NCBI GenBank assembly: GCA_002309635.1
Contig: DBXO01000003.1
Span: forward strand, 1 to 64,000
Direction: 5' to 3'
Source of the DNA: Ruminococcus flavefaciens
Lineage (GTDB): Bacteria; Bacillota; Clostridia; Oscillospirales; Ruminococcaceae
Length of the DNA stretch: 64,000 nt
Of the stretch, positions 53,178 to 62,443 are shown in pieces (position 1 is the stretch's first letter; every line of letters starts with the position of its first letter). The notes beneath the pieces were generated by a model. It searched no databases, had not been told where the DNA came from, and worked only from the letters and a program-made list of their open reading frames with translations. The translations under genes and the position numbers were made by a program.

Positions 53178-54893
53178 ATGAAGAGTTCAAGATATATAGC
53201 TGCTATCATAACAGCAGCTATGACCGCTGCTTCACTTCTTGCACTGAATACCACTGCCGCATTTGCGTCAGAGGACGATACTACGGAGGAGCTCAGCGGA
53301 GATATCGGCATAACCACACAGCTCGGAGATGTAAATTTTGACAAGTCGGTAAGTATTTCCGACGCCGTTCAGCTTCAGCGCTTTCTCACGGGAGAAAGCG
53401 GAATACTTGGCAACTGGCGCAATGCCGATCTCTGCGAGGACGGTGTTATAGATATCTTTGACCTTGCCGTGCTGAAAAAGCAGCTTATGGGACAGAAGCC
53501 CCGCTCGGGCGGTAGTCTCAGGGTAAATGTCGTTGATATGATGAGCGGTGAACCGCTTGAAGGCGCAAAGATAAGCGTTTTGGGGCTTTATGACTGCTAT
53601 TGCTACGATGTTGCGGAATGGAACTATGACTCTGCGGAGGATAAGCTTATCAGCGGTCTTCCTCTGGACAGCATGTATACCTATATGATCGGTCTCAGCG
53701 AGCTGCCTGACGGGTACGGTACGGAGCTCCGCGAATGGGATCAGCAGATGTTCTTTGATTTTGACGGCAGCACCGATAAGGAGATAACTCTGAGGGTGGC
53801 TGCAAATGACGATGAGCGGAACGTCAGGATAAGTCTCTATGACTGGTCAATGGGCAGGTCTTTCCCGTACTACGGTCTCATAAATCTGACAGACAGGGAG
53901 GGCAATCCATACTATCCCACCATGCATACCGAGGATATAGTTCTTCCCGACGGCGAATACCATGCGGATATAACATTACTTGACTATCCCGTTCAGCTCG
54001 TTTTCCCCGATAGCGATTTTGCAAAGGAGATAAATGAACTGTACCCCGATGTTGTCTTCACGGATAAGTCGGAGGGAATAGACTTTACGGTAAAGGACGG
54101 AAAAGCTGACGGTGAGCTGAGATTCGACATGGGTCCTGTAAAGGACATGAGCAATTATATCAATATCAGATGTATCGACGAAACGACGGGTGAGCCTGTT
54201 GAGGGCGCCGAGATATCTGTGATTGAAGCTCCCGATACCTATGCGAGAAAGGTAAAGACATGCGTGTCTGACAGCTGCGGTATCATTACCATAGACGGTC
54301 TGCACCATACAGGCTTCCCTGCATACAAAATACAGGTGGATAGGGCTCCCGAGGGCTATTCGGGAAGCTGTGAGGAATTCTTCCACTGCGGATATGTATA
54401 CGGTTATGAGATGTCCGTGACCTGCAGCTTTACTCCGGATACTGAAAAGAATCTGGTATCTGCGGATATACTCAGATGGGAGGACAAATCGGTGTTCAAC
54501 GATGCGGCAAGCTTTGAGGTTTGGAAGGTGGACCCCGAGGACAGTCTCAGGTCCGAAAAGCTTCTGGACAGCGTGGGCGCAGGCGAGAAGTTTGCTCTTG
54601 AGGACGGCGATTATTTCGCAGTGCTTGACAGCGACGAGCTGAAGGAAAAGAATTACAGCGGCATACCGTTTTATACCAAAAACGGAAAACAGCTTACAAA
54701 GGATCTGAGCCTTAAGGAATTTATGGCTGATACTGCTATGATCCAGTTTACGGTGACTGACGGCGCTCCCGACAGAGACCTTGTGTTCTATGTCAAGGAG
54801 TATGAGCCTGCAGACGACGAGGACGACGCTGACCTCACCGAGTTCGAGGATCCCGATGCCTTTGCAATGCTCATTGAATCGCTGCTGGACTGA
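53178..54893 (+). CDS. Secreted dockerin protein with prealbumin-like (Cna-B-type) repeats
   Basis: 571 residues. Signal peptide 1-31 (YIAAIITAAMTAASLLALNTTAAFA). A dockerin follows close to the N-terminus at about 50-112 (DVNFDKSVSISDAVQLQRFL and DLCEDGVIDIFDLAVLKKQL). The rest is beta-sandwich. Two related modules begin LRVNVVDMMSGEPLEGAKISVLG (about 115) and INIRCIDETTGEPVEGAEISVIE (about 325); the second continues SDSCGIITIDGL. This is the pattern of Cna-B/carboxypeptidase-regulatory-like domains with E at the isopeptide position. An acidic C-terminus ends it. No catalytic domain is apparent, so it may be a structural or adhesive cellulosome component. Confidence 0.8.
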   Translation: MKSSRYIAAIITAAMTAASLLALNTTAAFASEDDTTEELSGDIGITTQLGDVNFDKSVSISDAVQLQRFLTGESGILGNWRNADLCEDGVIDIFDLAVLKKQLMGQKPRSGGSLRVNVVDMMSGEPLEGAKISVLGLYDCYCYDVAEWNYDSAEDKLISGLPLDSMYTYMIGLSELPDGYGTELREWDQQMFFDFDGSTDKEITLRVAANDDERNVRISLYDWSMGRSFPYYGLINLTDREGNPYYPTMHTEDIVLPDGEYHADITLLDYPVQLVFPDSDFAKEINELYPDVVFTDKSEGIDFTVKDGKADGELRFDMGPVKDMSNYINIRCIDETTGEPVEGAEISVIEAPDTYARKVKTCVSDSCGIITIDGLHHTGFPAYKIQVDRAPEGYSGSCEEFFHCGYVYGYEMSVTCSFTPDTEKNLVSADILRWEDKSVFNDAASFEVWKVDPEDSLRSEKLLDSVGAGEKFALEDGDYFAVLDSDELKEKNYSGIPFYTKNGKQLTKDLSLKEFMADTAMIQFTVTDGAPDRDLVFYVKEYEPADDEDDADLTEFEDPDAFAMLIESLLD

Positions 54894-54921
54894 AAAACAG
54901 CTATATTTTATGATAATATGG

Positions 54922-54953
54922 AGAGCGTGATAGTATTATCGCGCTCTTTTTTG
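54922..54953 (+). terminator. Rho-independent terminator
   Basis: AGAGCGTGATA and TATCGCGCTCT (one G-U) in a short hairpin followed by TTTTTTG. Confidence 0.8.
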
Positions 54954-55005
54954 TCTTTGGGTTATTTTTTTCTGCGTGAATGTTGATATTTCTGATTTTA
55001 TATGA

Positions 55006-55031
55006 TATAATGTTCATTGCATGAACATTAT
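55006..55031 (+). promoter_or_regulatory. -10 box inside a perfect 11-bp inverted repeat
   Basis: ATAATGTTCAT-TGC-ATGAACATTAT (55007-55031). The left arm overlaps TATAAT (55006-55011), so a protein bound to the palindrome would block or be contacted by RNA polymerase. Alternatively the transcript begins with a stable hairpin. Confidence 0.55.
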
Positions 55032-55201
55032 ATTCCGATGTCCTTGCAGACAGGCTTGGAGCTATGAAGTTTTAATACTTTATCTATTGCTGTTTACAAG
55101 CATTTACTGTATTATTATGGTATGTAACTGCGATTGTTTGCCCGTTGGAAATATATGATCTTATACTTATTTCTGCTTTTGGATCGGGGTGATACTTTAC
55201 T

Positions 55202-56686
55202 ATGGAAGATAAGAAAAGCTTTTTTTCGATCAAGACAAAGATATACATTTTTGTTTTTATAATAATCCTGTCAATGGCTGCTGCAACATCTGCGCTGGCA
55301 TTCTGTACGAGCGTAAATCAGATAGACCGGTACTACAAGCGCTGTGCTACTGACAATGCCCGCAACTTCTCAACAATGGTGGACGGCGAATACCTTGCAA
55401 GGCTCCGTGAAACGGCTGAATCCGAGGAGTATCAGGAGCTCCGCGAAAAAGCAGTGCAGGAAGAGAACGAGGATATCATCATTGAGTATCTTACCGAAAA
55501 GGGGCTGTGGGAAAGCTATAGGGAGATACAGGACGCTATAGACCTTTATATTAAGAATATTTCCGATATCAAGTATATTTACGTTACGGCTCACGGTGAT
55601 GAGAATGCCGTTAAGGATATGTTCCTTGTGGATTCTTCTGACGAACCCGTATATCAGACAGGCTACTACGAGGAACGCGAGGAGGAGCTGCTGGGAAAGG
55701 ATATCACAAACCTCAGTGAGCCTACGATAACCAATGGTGACTGGGGCTGGCTGTGTTCGATGTTCAGTCCCGTTTATGACTCCGAAGGCAGATGCGTATG
55801 CGTTGTTGGCTGCGATTTTGACATGGAAAATGTAATGAAGGATAGACAACGTTTCCTTATATACCTTGTTCTTGGCACGCTGGTTATCATAGTGGTGGTT
55901 CAGGCGGCTGCTGTGCTTCTTATAAAGCGAATTGTCGCAGACCCTATCAGGAATATTACATCTGAAATGGAAAAGTTCAGGCCTGCAGAGAACAAGAGCT
56001 ATAAAGAGGCAGGCGTCATAGAACTCGATATAAAGAGCAGGGACGAGATAGGCGCTCTATACCGGGGCATTCATACTATGCAGACAAGAATTATGGATCA
56101 TCTCAATGATCTTTCGGCCCTGCAGGAGGATAAGCTCAGGGCCGAGCGCGACATCATGGACAAGGAGCTTCAGATAGGCAGGCTCAGCAAGGAAACCCAG
56201 AGAGATGTACTCACTGGCGTGGGTAGCAAGTCGGCTTACACAAGAAAGATCAACGAACTGAATATGGCCATGTCCAATGGCGATGTGCACTTTGCTCTTG
56301 TAATGGTGGATATGAACAAGCTTAAACCTATAAATGACAAGCACGGACACAAGGCGGGAGACCAGTACATCAGAGGCTGCTGCCGCATGGTATGCGAGGT
56401 GTTCAAGCATTCGCCGGTATACAGGATAGGCGGAGACGAGTTTGTTGCGGTATTGCAGGGAAAGGACTATGATGACCGCATTGCCCTCGTCGAGAAGCTC
56501 AGGCAGAACTATGATATGAGATACAATCTGAAAGACAAGGAAGAATGGTTCAGATATTCGGCGGCAGTGGGAATGGCTGAAAATGCTTCCTATGATACTT
56601 CGGCTGAGCTGGTGTTCAAGCGTGCCGACAGGTCAATGTATGATGATAAAGCTGTATTCAGGAAAAAATACGGGAATGACAGATAA
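55202..56686 (+). CDS. Membrane diguanylate cyclase with extracellular sensor and HAMP
   Basis: 494 residues. TM1 about 13-35 (IYIFVFIIILSMAAATSALAF), extracellular sensor 36-217 of Cache-like character (YIYVTAHGDENAVKDMFLVDSSD, GWLCSMFSPVYDSEGRCVCVVGCDFDM), TM2 about 220-242 (LIYLVLGTLVIIVVVQAAAVLL), HAMP 243-300 (RIVADPIRNITSEMEKF), coiled coil 300-335, and a GGDEF domain to the end. The active site motif IGGDEF and the substrate loop (VDMNKLKPINDKHGHKAGDQYI) are intact, so it should make c-di-GMP. It lies 37 bp upstream of the GGDEF-EAL gene, in the same operon. Confidence 0.9.
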   Translation: MEDKKSFFSIKTKIYIFVFIIILSMAAATSALAFCTSVNQIDRYYKRCATDNARNFSTMVDGEYLARLRETAESEEYQELREKAVQEENEDIIIEYLTEKGLWESYREIQDAIDLYIKNISDIKYIYVTAHGDENAVKDMFLVDSSDEPVYQTGYYEEREEELLGKDITNLSEPTITNGDWGWLCSMFSPVYDSEGRCVCVVGCDFDMENVMKDRQRFLIYLVLGTLVIIVVVQAAAVLLIKRIVADPIRNITSEMEKFRPAENKSYKEAGVIELDIKSRDEIGALYRGIHTMQTRIMDHLNDLSALQEDKLRAERDIMDKELQIGRLSKETQRDVLTGVGSKSAYTRKINELNMAMSNGDVHFALVMVDMNKLKPINDKHGHKAGDQYIRGCCRMVCEVFKHSPVYRIGGDEFVAVLQGKDYDDRIALVEKLRQNYDMRYNLKDKEEWFRYSAAVGMAENASYDTSAELVFKRADRSMYDDKAVFRKKYGNDR

Positions 56687-56723
56687 AGAAAGGCTCGCGG
56701 GAGCCATATAAAAGGAGAATAGT

Positions 56724-58472
56724 ATGGAAAACAATAAGCCTTCGGGGAAGGGACGGAAATTACTGTCCAAGACACTGGACAGTATATCCGACGCCGGTAA
56801 ATCACCTGTATTGGGATATGTGGTACTCTTGGTGATGTACCTTGCCATAACGGTGGTGGTGATAAAATGCTCCGGTTCAAGGAGTTATATCAACATCGGA
56901 AAGGGAAGACTGTCTGTTAATTCCATAACGGGTGCAGTTTCCGCCCTTGCAAATATATTTGTCATATTTATGGTGGTCTTCTACCGAAAGCTTGGCTTTG
57001 TTACGGCTCTTACGGCTCTGATACTTCAGATACCGATGATAATAATGAGTATCGTGCTCAAAAGGAGCCTTGCAATGATACCGGGTCTGTTCACCAATCT
57101 TCTGACCATAATAGCTATCGTTGCACTCTATCTTAACACCGAGAGGTCACGCAGATACCAGGACAGGATACGCGATCAGGCAGTAAATGATATGCTGACG
57201 GGACTCCCCAACAGATTTGCCTGTTCGGAGCTTGTGCGCAGTCTTATCAAGCGTAATGAGGAATTCACGATAGTATCCATAAACCTGAACAACTTCAAGA
57301 GCATAAACGATACTATGGGCTTCGACACAGGAAACAGCGTTCTTGTGGAGATCGCCTCCCGCTGGAAGAGTATTGCCGACACCGGTATTTCGGGTACTCT
57401 CGACTTCATCACACGTATCGGCGGCGACGAGTTTTCACTGATAATACGCAATTATCACTCAGATGAGGACATACTCAATACCATAAAGCAGTATGAGAAC
57501 GCTCTTGTGAGACGTCTTACGATAGAAGGCTGCGATATGTACATATCGGCAAGCTTCGGCTATGCGAAGTTCCCGGAGGACGCTAAGAATTCCGACAGCC
57601 TTTTCTCCTATGCGGACGCGGCTATGACAGAGGTAAAGCGCATCGGCAGCAGCAACCATATAATGCGTTTTTCTGCCGATCTTCTTAAGGTGGAGCGCAC
57701 CCTTGAGATCGAGAGAAAGCTCAGGACCGCCCTTGAAAATGATACCATATTCTTCCATTTGCAGCCGCAGTACGATACAGAGCATAAGCTTCGCGGCTTT
57801 GAGGCTCTTGCACGTATGAAGGACGAGGACGGAAAGCCTCTCAGTCCCGGAGAATTTATTCCCGTTGCTGAAAAGGTGGGACTGATAGACAAGGTGGACG
57901 ATGCCGTTTTCAGGAAGTCCTCGGAGTTCTTCGGACAGCTTATAAGAAGGACAGGAGCTGATATAACCTTAAGCATAAATACCTCCGTTAAGCATTTGAT
58001 GAAGAATGATTTCCTCGATGAGGTAAGAGAGACCTTAAACGCAAGCGGTGTGCCTGCGGATCAGCTTGAAATAGAGATAACTGAGTCAATAATGATAGAC
58101 TCTGCGGAAAAGGCTCTGCAGTGCATTGACGAGATATCGAAAATGGGCATAAAGATAGCTATAGATGACTTCGGCACGGGCTACTCTTCTCTCAGCTACC
58201 TTAACAAGTTCCCTGCTGATCTGCTCAAGATCGACAAGTCCTTCGTGGACAAGATGAACAGCAGCGATTCTTCAAAGCAGTACGTTGCGGCTATAATATC
58301 CATAGGTCATATTATGGGACTGGACGTTATTGCAGAGGGCGTTGAGGATCAGGAGCAGCTGGACTCGCTCAGGGAAATAGGCTGTGACTTCATTCAGGGC
58401 TTCATATGGGGACGTCCGCTGCCTATGGACGAGGCTGAAACGGTCGTTATGGAACAGATGAACAATAATTGA
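56724..58472 (+). CDS. Membrane GGDEF-EAL protein (c-di-GMP turnover)
   Basis: 582 residues. Four to five N-terminal membrane helices (about 32-140), no large extracellular domain. GGDEF domain about 148-310 with DMLTGLPNRFACSELV, NLNNFKSINDTMGFDTGN and IGGDEFSLII (intact). EAL domain about 322-575 with FHLQPQYDTEHKLRGFEALARM, LSINTSVKHLM, EIEITESIM, AIDDFGTGYSSLSYL, LKIDKSFV, VIAEGVEDQEQL and GCDFIQGFIWGRPL. All metal-binding and catalytic positions of active phosphodiesterases appear kept. It could make or degrade c-di-GMP; with the upstream cyclase it forms a small signalling operon. ATG 56724 follows AAAAGGAGAATAGT. Confidence 0.92.
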   Translation: MENNKPSGKGRKLLSKTLDSISDAGKSPVLGYVVLLVMYLAITVVVIKCSGSRSYINIGKGRLSVNSITGAVSALANIFVIFMVVFYRKLGFVTALTALILQIPMIIMSIVLKRSLAMIPGLFTNLLTIIAIVALYLNTERSRRYQDRIRDQAVNDMLTGLPNRFACSELVRSLIKRNEEFTIVSINLNNFKSINDTMGFDTGNSVLVEIASRWKSIADTGISGTLDFITRIGGDEFSLIIRNYHSDEDILNTIKQYENALVRRLTIEGCDMYISASFGYAKFPEDAKNSDSLFSYADAAMTEVKRIGSSNHIMRFSADLLKVERTLEIERKLRTALENDTIFFHLQPQYDTEHKLRGFEALARMKDEDGKPLSPGEFIPVAEKVGLIDKVDDAVFRKSSEFFGQLIRRTGADITLSINTSVKHLMKNDFLDEVRETLNASGVPADQLEIEITESIMIDSAEKALQCIDEISKMGIKIAIDDFGTGYSSLSYLNKFPADLLKIDKSFVDKMNSSDSSKQYVAAIISIGHIMGLDVIAEGVEDQEQLDSLREIGCDFIQGFIWGRPLPMDEAETVVMEQMNNN

Positions 58473-58481
58473 ACATATATT

Positions 58482-58524
58482 TCCTCCGTGAACGGTCATG
58501 CAGCGATCCGCGGAGGATTTTTTG
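58482..58524 (+). terminator. Terminator of the c-di-GMP operon
   Basis: TCCTCCG (58482-58488) pairs with CGGAGGA (58511-58517) over a larger loop, followed by TTTTTTG. Confidence 0.6.
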
Positions 58525-58653
58525 TTTTATGTCAACAAATAGTTTTTACTGAATTGTGCATATCTCTGAATATGATGAGGACCTCGTCTTTTTGGCGCTT
58601 CCGGAAACACTTATATCAGAACTTGATGTTCTGAAAGAAACGGAGGAATCAAT

Positions 58654-60261
58654 ATGAAAAGATCAACAGCAGCAGTTATTGCATCGGCATTTATACTCAG
58701 TACGGCTTCGTGCAGTTCATTCAGCAGCGACAGCGGCAGTCATGGATCAGCAAATAAGAAAGTGAACTCTGCAAAGCTCGTAAATCACATGAGCGATACC
58801 GAAAGGAGCAGATTATCGGAAGGTCCGCTCACAGTGTTCGACCATGAGCAGAAAGATGACGGTGTAGTTCCCTCGGAGGGGATATACCTTGAAATGTGGG
58901 ACGCGGAGGATTATGCAGATTATTATGAGCACTACAACGAACACAACAGCGAGTTCCCCATGACTGACGATGAAATAAAGGAAGCAGTCGAATATACGCG
59001 TGATGCTGAGGGAGATATAAAATACGCATTCGTGGACGGAGAAGTAGTAGTTGAAACTCTGGATATGCTGGAAAAGGATTATGACGGCGGCGGGATAACC
59101 GTGCATGAGCTTTGCCCTGTGCTGATGCGCACGGACGGGAACGGAAACAATGAGTATTACGACAGGGATAACAACAAGCTCACCGAAGAGGAAGCAAATG
59201 ATATGCAGAATGAGTTCTTTTCAGAAGATCATAGGCGCACATTTGCGGATTTTGAGGAATTGAAGCCATTTCTTCGTGAAGTTGTCGAGTTTTACAATAC
59301 AGGCATCGATATCCCTACTGCCGAAAAAGAGCATGATTACGAACAGATACTGAAGGTGTGGGGAGCTGTCATAGACAGATCGTATAAGACCGTTCCCTAC
59401 GGTACCACGGACAAGTGGATAGAGAACAGGATAAATCCTTCTGCTGACTCCTTCGTATGGGAGATAGACCACGACAAGGTCAGGGAGATAGAGCCCTATG
59501 TCCGCGAGTATGATATCTATGACGAGGAGCTTGATACAAATTTTGTTGTTCATGTGACACTTCCGCCTGATTTCAGCGAGGACAGGACCTATCCTGCATA
59601 TGTTCTCACTGACGGAGTATGGCGCTTCAACGACTGCGCCGACCTCAGAAAGACTATGGAGGAGGGCAGGGCTGACGATGTGCTCCTTGTCAGCATAGGC
59701 TATGACTACAGCCTTAACGGCATGGACGACACGAACCGCATAAAATTCTTCTGCGACCGCTGTGAAGATTTCCTCACATTCATTACTGACGATCTTATGC
59801 CGTATCTCGGCGAGGAATACAGCATAAACTACGAGGATTCCACTTTTTTCGGCCATTCCCTTGGCGGTACGTTTGCTCATTATGCGGCGTTCAATTCAGA
59901 CAAGTATGAAAATCAGCCCTTCGGCAATTACATAATAGGAAGTCCCGCTTTCTGGTCGCCCGGATTTCTGCCTTATACCGACGGCGATGAGTTTAAGCGG
60001 GAGTACGGCTACTTTGACAGGAACAAGAGCTTTGATAAGCATATCTTTGTATGCGGCGGCGCTGACGAGGATCCTGTCTATGACGCATATTACGGCGAAA
60101 ACGACTCCACCCTGCAGGGCATAGAGCATCTTATGGAAAGACTTGAGAGCTACGGGGTGAAAACTGCTGAAAGCAAGATATACCCCGATTCCGGGCATTA
60201 TCAGTTCATACCTGAAATGCTTGTGGAGATGCTTGAAAAGTATTATCCGCCTGCAGAATAA
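58654..60261 (+). CDS. Lipoprotein esterase (Fes/esterase-D-like alpha/beta hydrolase)
   Basis: 535 residues. Lipoprotein signal with lipobox ending STAS-Cys20, so it should be membrane-anchored. An acidic N-terminal region of about 260 residues has no recognised domain. The C-terminal alpha/beta hydrolase begins at about 285 (DEELDTNFVVHVTLPPDFSEDRTYPAYVLTDG). The nucleophile elbow is GHSLGG with Ser402 (TFFGHSLGGTFAHYAA), acid candidate in FVCGGADEDP, and His in YPDSGHYQF. The fold is that of enterochelin-esterase/feruloyl-esterase-type proteins; beside a xylanase a feruloyl or acetyl ester of xylan would be a sensible substrate, but this is inference. ATG 58654 follows ACGGAGGAATCAAT. Confidence 0.82.
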   Translation: MKRSTAAVIASAFILSTASCSSFSSDSGSHGSANKKVNSAKLVNHMSDTERSRLSEGPLTVFDHEQKDDGVVPSEGIYLEMWDAEDYADYYEHYNEHNSEFPMTDDEIKEAVEYTRDAEGDIKYAFVDGEVVVETLDMLEKDYDGGGITVHELCPVLMRTDGNGNNEYYDRDNNKLTEEEANDMQNEFFSEDHRRTFADFEELKPFLREVVEFYNTGIDIPTAEKEHDYEQILKVWGAVIDRSYKTVPYGTTDKWIENRINPSADSFVWEIDHDKVREIEPYVREYDIYDEELDTNFVVHVTLPPDFSEDRTYPAYVLTDGVWRFNDCADLRKTMEEGRADDVLLVSIGYDYSLNGMDDTNRIKFFCDRCEDFLTFITDDLMPYLGEEYSINYEDSTFFGHSLGGTFAHYAAFNSDKYENQPFGNYIIGSPAFWSPGFLPYTDGDEFKREYGYFDRNKSFDKHIFVCGGADEDPVYDAYYGENDSTLQGIEHLMERLESYGVKTAESKIYPDSGHYQFIPEMLVEMLEKYYPPAE

Positions 60262-60270
60262 TACCTGTGT

Positions 60271-60304
60271 AACAGCCGCAAAGCTGATTTGCGGCTGTTT
60301 TTTA
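60271..60304 (+). terminator. Terminator after the esterase gene
   Basis: AACAGCCGCAAA-GCTGA-TTTGCGGCTGTT, perfect 12-bp stem followed by TTTTTA. Confidence 0.85.
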
Positions 60305-60437
60305 TATTTCATAGCTGACTGCTGAGGGCGAGCGCAATTTTCGATTAATCGACCGCAAAAAATGACTTGTAAAATATTTTGTATATGGTACAATCATAAT
60401 AGGATACTATTGTCCGAATTACTATGAAAGTGAGGTC

Positions 60438-61751
60438 ATGTACCGAATGATCAAGGATCTACTGAAAAAGCTCTCTGTATTTACGGCTGCATGCATTATG
60501 GCAGTATCCGTCGGCTGTTCAGGCTCCGGAAAGAAGGACGACAGCTCATCGGAAGGTGCAAAGAAGCCCGAAAAGGCTGAAACGCTGGTCTTTACCGAGA
60601 ACGAAACAGGAACGCTGGACGGCTACGATTACGAACTTTGGAAGGATAACGGGGATACTACCTTCAACGTTGAGCCTAAAGGCGGCTGCTTCTCATGCGA
60701 ATGGGACAATATCAACAATGCTCTTTTCCGCCGCGGCAAGAAGTATGACTGCACTCTTACATATGAGGAAATGGCTAATATCTCAATAGATTACGGCGTG
60801 GATTACCAGCCCGAGGGCAATTCGTATTTGTGTGTTTACGGCTGGACAAGAGAGCCTCTCGTTGAGTACTATATAGTAGAATCATGGGGCACATGGAGAC
60901 CGCCCGGAGCTCCTCTGGCGCTGGGTACAGTTGAGGTGGACGGCGCTGTCTACGATATCTATAAGACCACAAGATACGAACAGCCTTCTATCGACGATAT
61001 ACAGACCTTTGACCAGTACTGGAGCGTAAGACAGGAAAAGCCCGCTCCCAACGGTACAAAGATAGAGGGAACAATATCTGTTTCCAAGCATTTTGACGCA
61101 TGGAAAAAGTGCGGTCTCGAACTTGGCAAGATGTACGAGGTAGCTCTCAATATCGAGGGATATCAGTCAAAGGGCAAGGCTGCTGTCTACAAGAATGAGC
61201 TCAAGGAAAACGGCGCCTATGCAGAGGCTGACGATATAAAGGTAAAAGTTGACGAGAAAGCTATCGAAAAGCTTTCGGCTGCTGATTCGGGCGGTGCTCC
61301 CGTGGAAGCAGGCTTCTTTGATATAGGCTTTGAAAAGGGCGTCGAGGGCTGGATAACAAGAGGCGGTCCGCTGGTAACTGTGGACAAGGAAAATGCCTTT
61401 GAGGGCAAGCAGTGCCTCTTTGTAAGCGGAAGAACGGATAACTGGAACGGTGCGGCTATAATGCTCAGCAGCGATACCTACAAAGCGGGAGAGGCTTACA
61501 GCTTCAGAGCCAAGGTAATGCAGAAGAGCGGTGCGGAAGTTACCATGAAGATGACCCTGCAGTACAATATGGACGGCGAAAAGTATGACCAGATAGCTCT
61601 TGCGCCTGCAAAGAGCGGCGAGTGGATAACACTTGAGAACAATGCATACGTTATCCCCGACGGAGCCGAGAATCTCCAGCTTTACGTGGAGTGTACCGAC
61701 AGTCTCACAGATTTTTATGTGGACGAGGTATCGGCAGGGGAAAAGTCATAA
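60438..61751 (+). CDS. Membrane-anchored GH11 endo-1,4-beta-xylanase with CBM22-like module
   Basis: 437 residues. Lipoprotein signal (VFTAACIMAVSVG-Cys27), Ser/Lys-rich linker to about 48, GH11 jelly-roll at about 50-255: ELWKDNGDTTFNVEPKGGCFSCEWDNINNALFRRGKKY, then YLCVYGWTREPLVEYYIVESWGTWRPPG with nucleophile Glu143, and NIEGYQSKGKA with acid/base Glu240. A CBM22-like module spans about 295-435 (FEKGVEGWITRGGPLVTVDKENAFEGKQCLFVSGRTDNWNGAA) and is close to that of the GH43 protein at 37.8 kb. There is no dockerin, so the enzyme is cell-bound through lipid rather than cellulosomal. An alternative start at 60447 (MIKDLLKK) fits the AGGTC site slightly better. Confidence 0.93.
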   Translation: MYRMIKDLLKKLSVFTAACIMAVSVGCSGSGKKDDSSSEGAKKPEKAETLVFTENETGTLDGYDYELWKDNGDTTFNVEPKGGCFSCEWDNINNALFRRGKKYDCTLTYEEMANISIDYGVDYQPEGNSYLCVYGWTREPLVEYYIVESWGTWRPPGAPLALGTVEVDGAVYDIYKTTRYEQPSIDDIQTFDQYWSVRQEKPAPNGTKIEGTISVSKHFDAWKKCGLELGKMYEVALNIEGYQSKGKAAVYKNELKENGAYAEADDIKVKVDEKAIEKLSAADSGGAPVEAGFFDIGFEKGVEGWITRGGPLVTVDKENAFEGKQCLFVSGRTDNWNGAAIMLSSDTYKAGEAYSFRAKVMQKSGAEVTMKMTLQYNMDGEKYDQIALAPAKSGEWITLENNAYVIPDGAENLQLYVECTDSLTDFYVDEVSAGEKS

Positions 61752-61794
61752 TAAAATCTCCGGAGAGTCAGAAAAATCCCCATACAGTAGTTCT

Positions 61795-61832
61795 GCCCCC
61801 GAGCGAATTTAAAAGCGCTCGGGGGCATTGTT
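61795..61832 (+). terminator. Terminator after the xylanase gene
   Basis: GCCCCCGAGCG and CGCTCGGGGGC, perfect 11-bp stem with a 10-nt loop, followed by ATTGTTTG. Also lies at the end of the convergent GNAT gene. Confidence 0.8.
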
Positions 61833-61848
61833 TGTATTTATGCTGGAT

Positions 61849-62304
61849 TTATCTTTCTGTAACGAATCGGGCAAGTTCAACATTACCGTCTGTTTCAACG
61901 GATACTATATGAAATCCACATTTTTCAGTGTAGAACTTAACATTTTCTTTTTTATCCACAGGCGTTACCAAAGTGATCTTCTCCCAGTCCTCATAAAGAT
62001 CCTTTATAAACTGAACTGCCTGTGTACCTAATCCTTTGCCCTGATACTCCGGAACGATGCACAGGCAAGTGATCTCGTATACTCTCATTTCCTGCATTTT
62101 ACAGGAAACACATCCAACAGGTCTGTTATCGCATAGTATAATATATTTGGGATGATCTCTTATTGATGCTTCCATCATTTCTGTCGTTTTGCCGTATCCG
62201 GGACACGAGCCGTATCTCATGTAATCACTGTAGAATGAAGCATTGTAGATATTTATCAGCATTTCTGCATCTTCTGCTCCTGCTTTTCTGTATTCTGTTG
62301 TCAC
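61849..62304 (-). CDS. GNAT-family N-acetyltransferase
   Basis: 151 residues with a GTG start at 62304. GNAT motif A: ITCLCIVPEYQGKGLGTQAVQFI with the Q-x-K-G-x-G acetyl-CoA loop; C-terminal motif B KENVKFYTEKCGFHIVSVE. The N-terminal YRKAGAEDAEMLINIYNASF is typical. The substrate is unknown. Single gene, convergent with the xylanase. Confidence 0.85.
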   Translation of the reverse strand: MTTEYRKAGAEDAEMLINIYNASFYSDYMRYGSCPGYGKTTEMMEASIRDHPKYIILCDNRPVGCVSCKMQEMRVYEITCLCIVPEYQGKGLGTQAVQFIKDLYEDWEKITLVTPVDKKENVKFYTEKCGFHIVSVETDGNVELARFVTER

Positions 62305-62443
62305 AGTTCTTCAGCTCCGCATATTCAGGTTTATATTGTTACACATTATAGCATGATACATCTGAAATGTCAATAGAAACGCCATAGTATTTCTGTATCA
62401 GCGCCGTACTTTGCATTCTGACTGTTTTATGCCTGATCGCAGC

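Larger units (their letters stand above)
54894..55201. other. Intergenic region with terminator, promoter palindrome and long leader
   Basis: Terminator at 54922-54952, promoter palindrome at 55006-55031, then about 170 nt of leader before the GGDEF gene. I looked for a c-di-GMP riboswitch in the leader and saw no match to its conserved core. Confidence 0.5.

Noticed and set aside
55032..55201. A c-di-GMP riboswitch in the leader of the GGDEF gene.
   Set aside because: I could not find the conserved GEMM core or tetraloop-receptor sequences.
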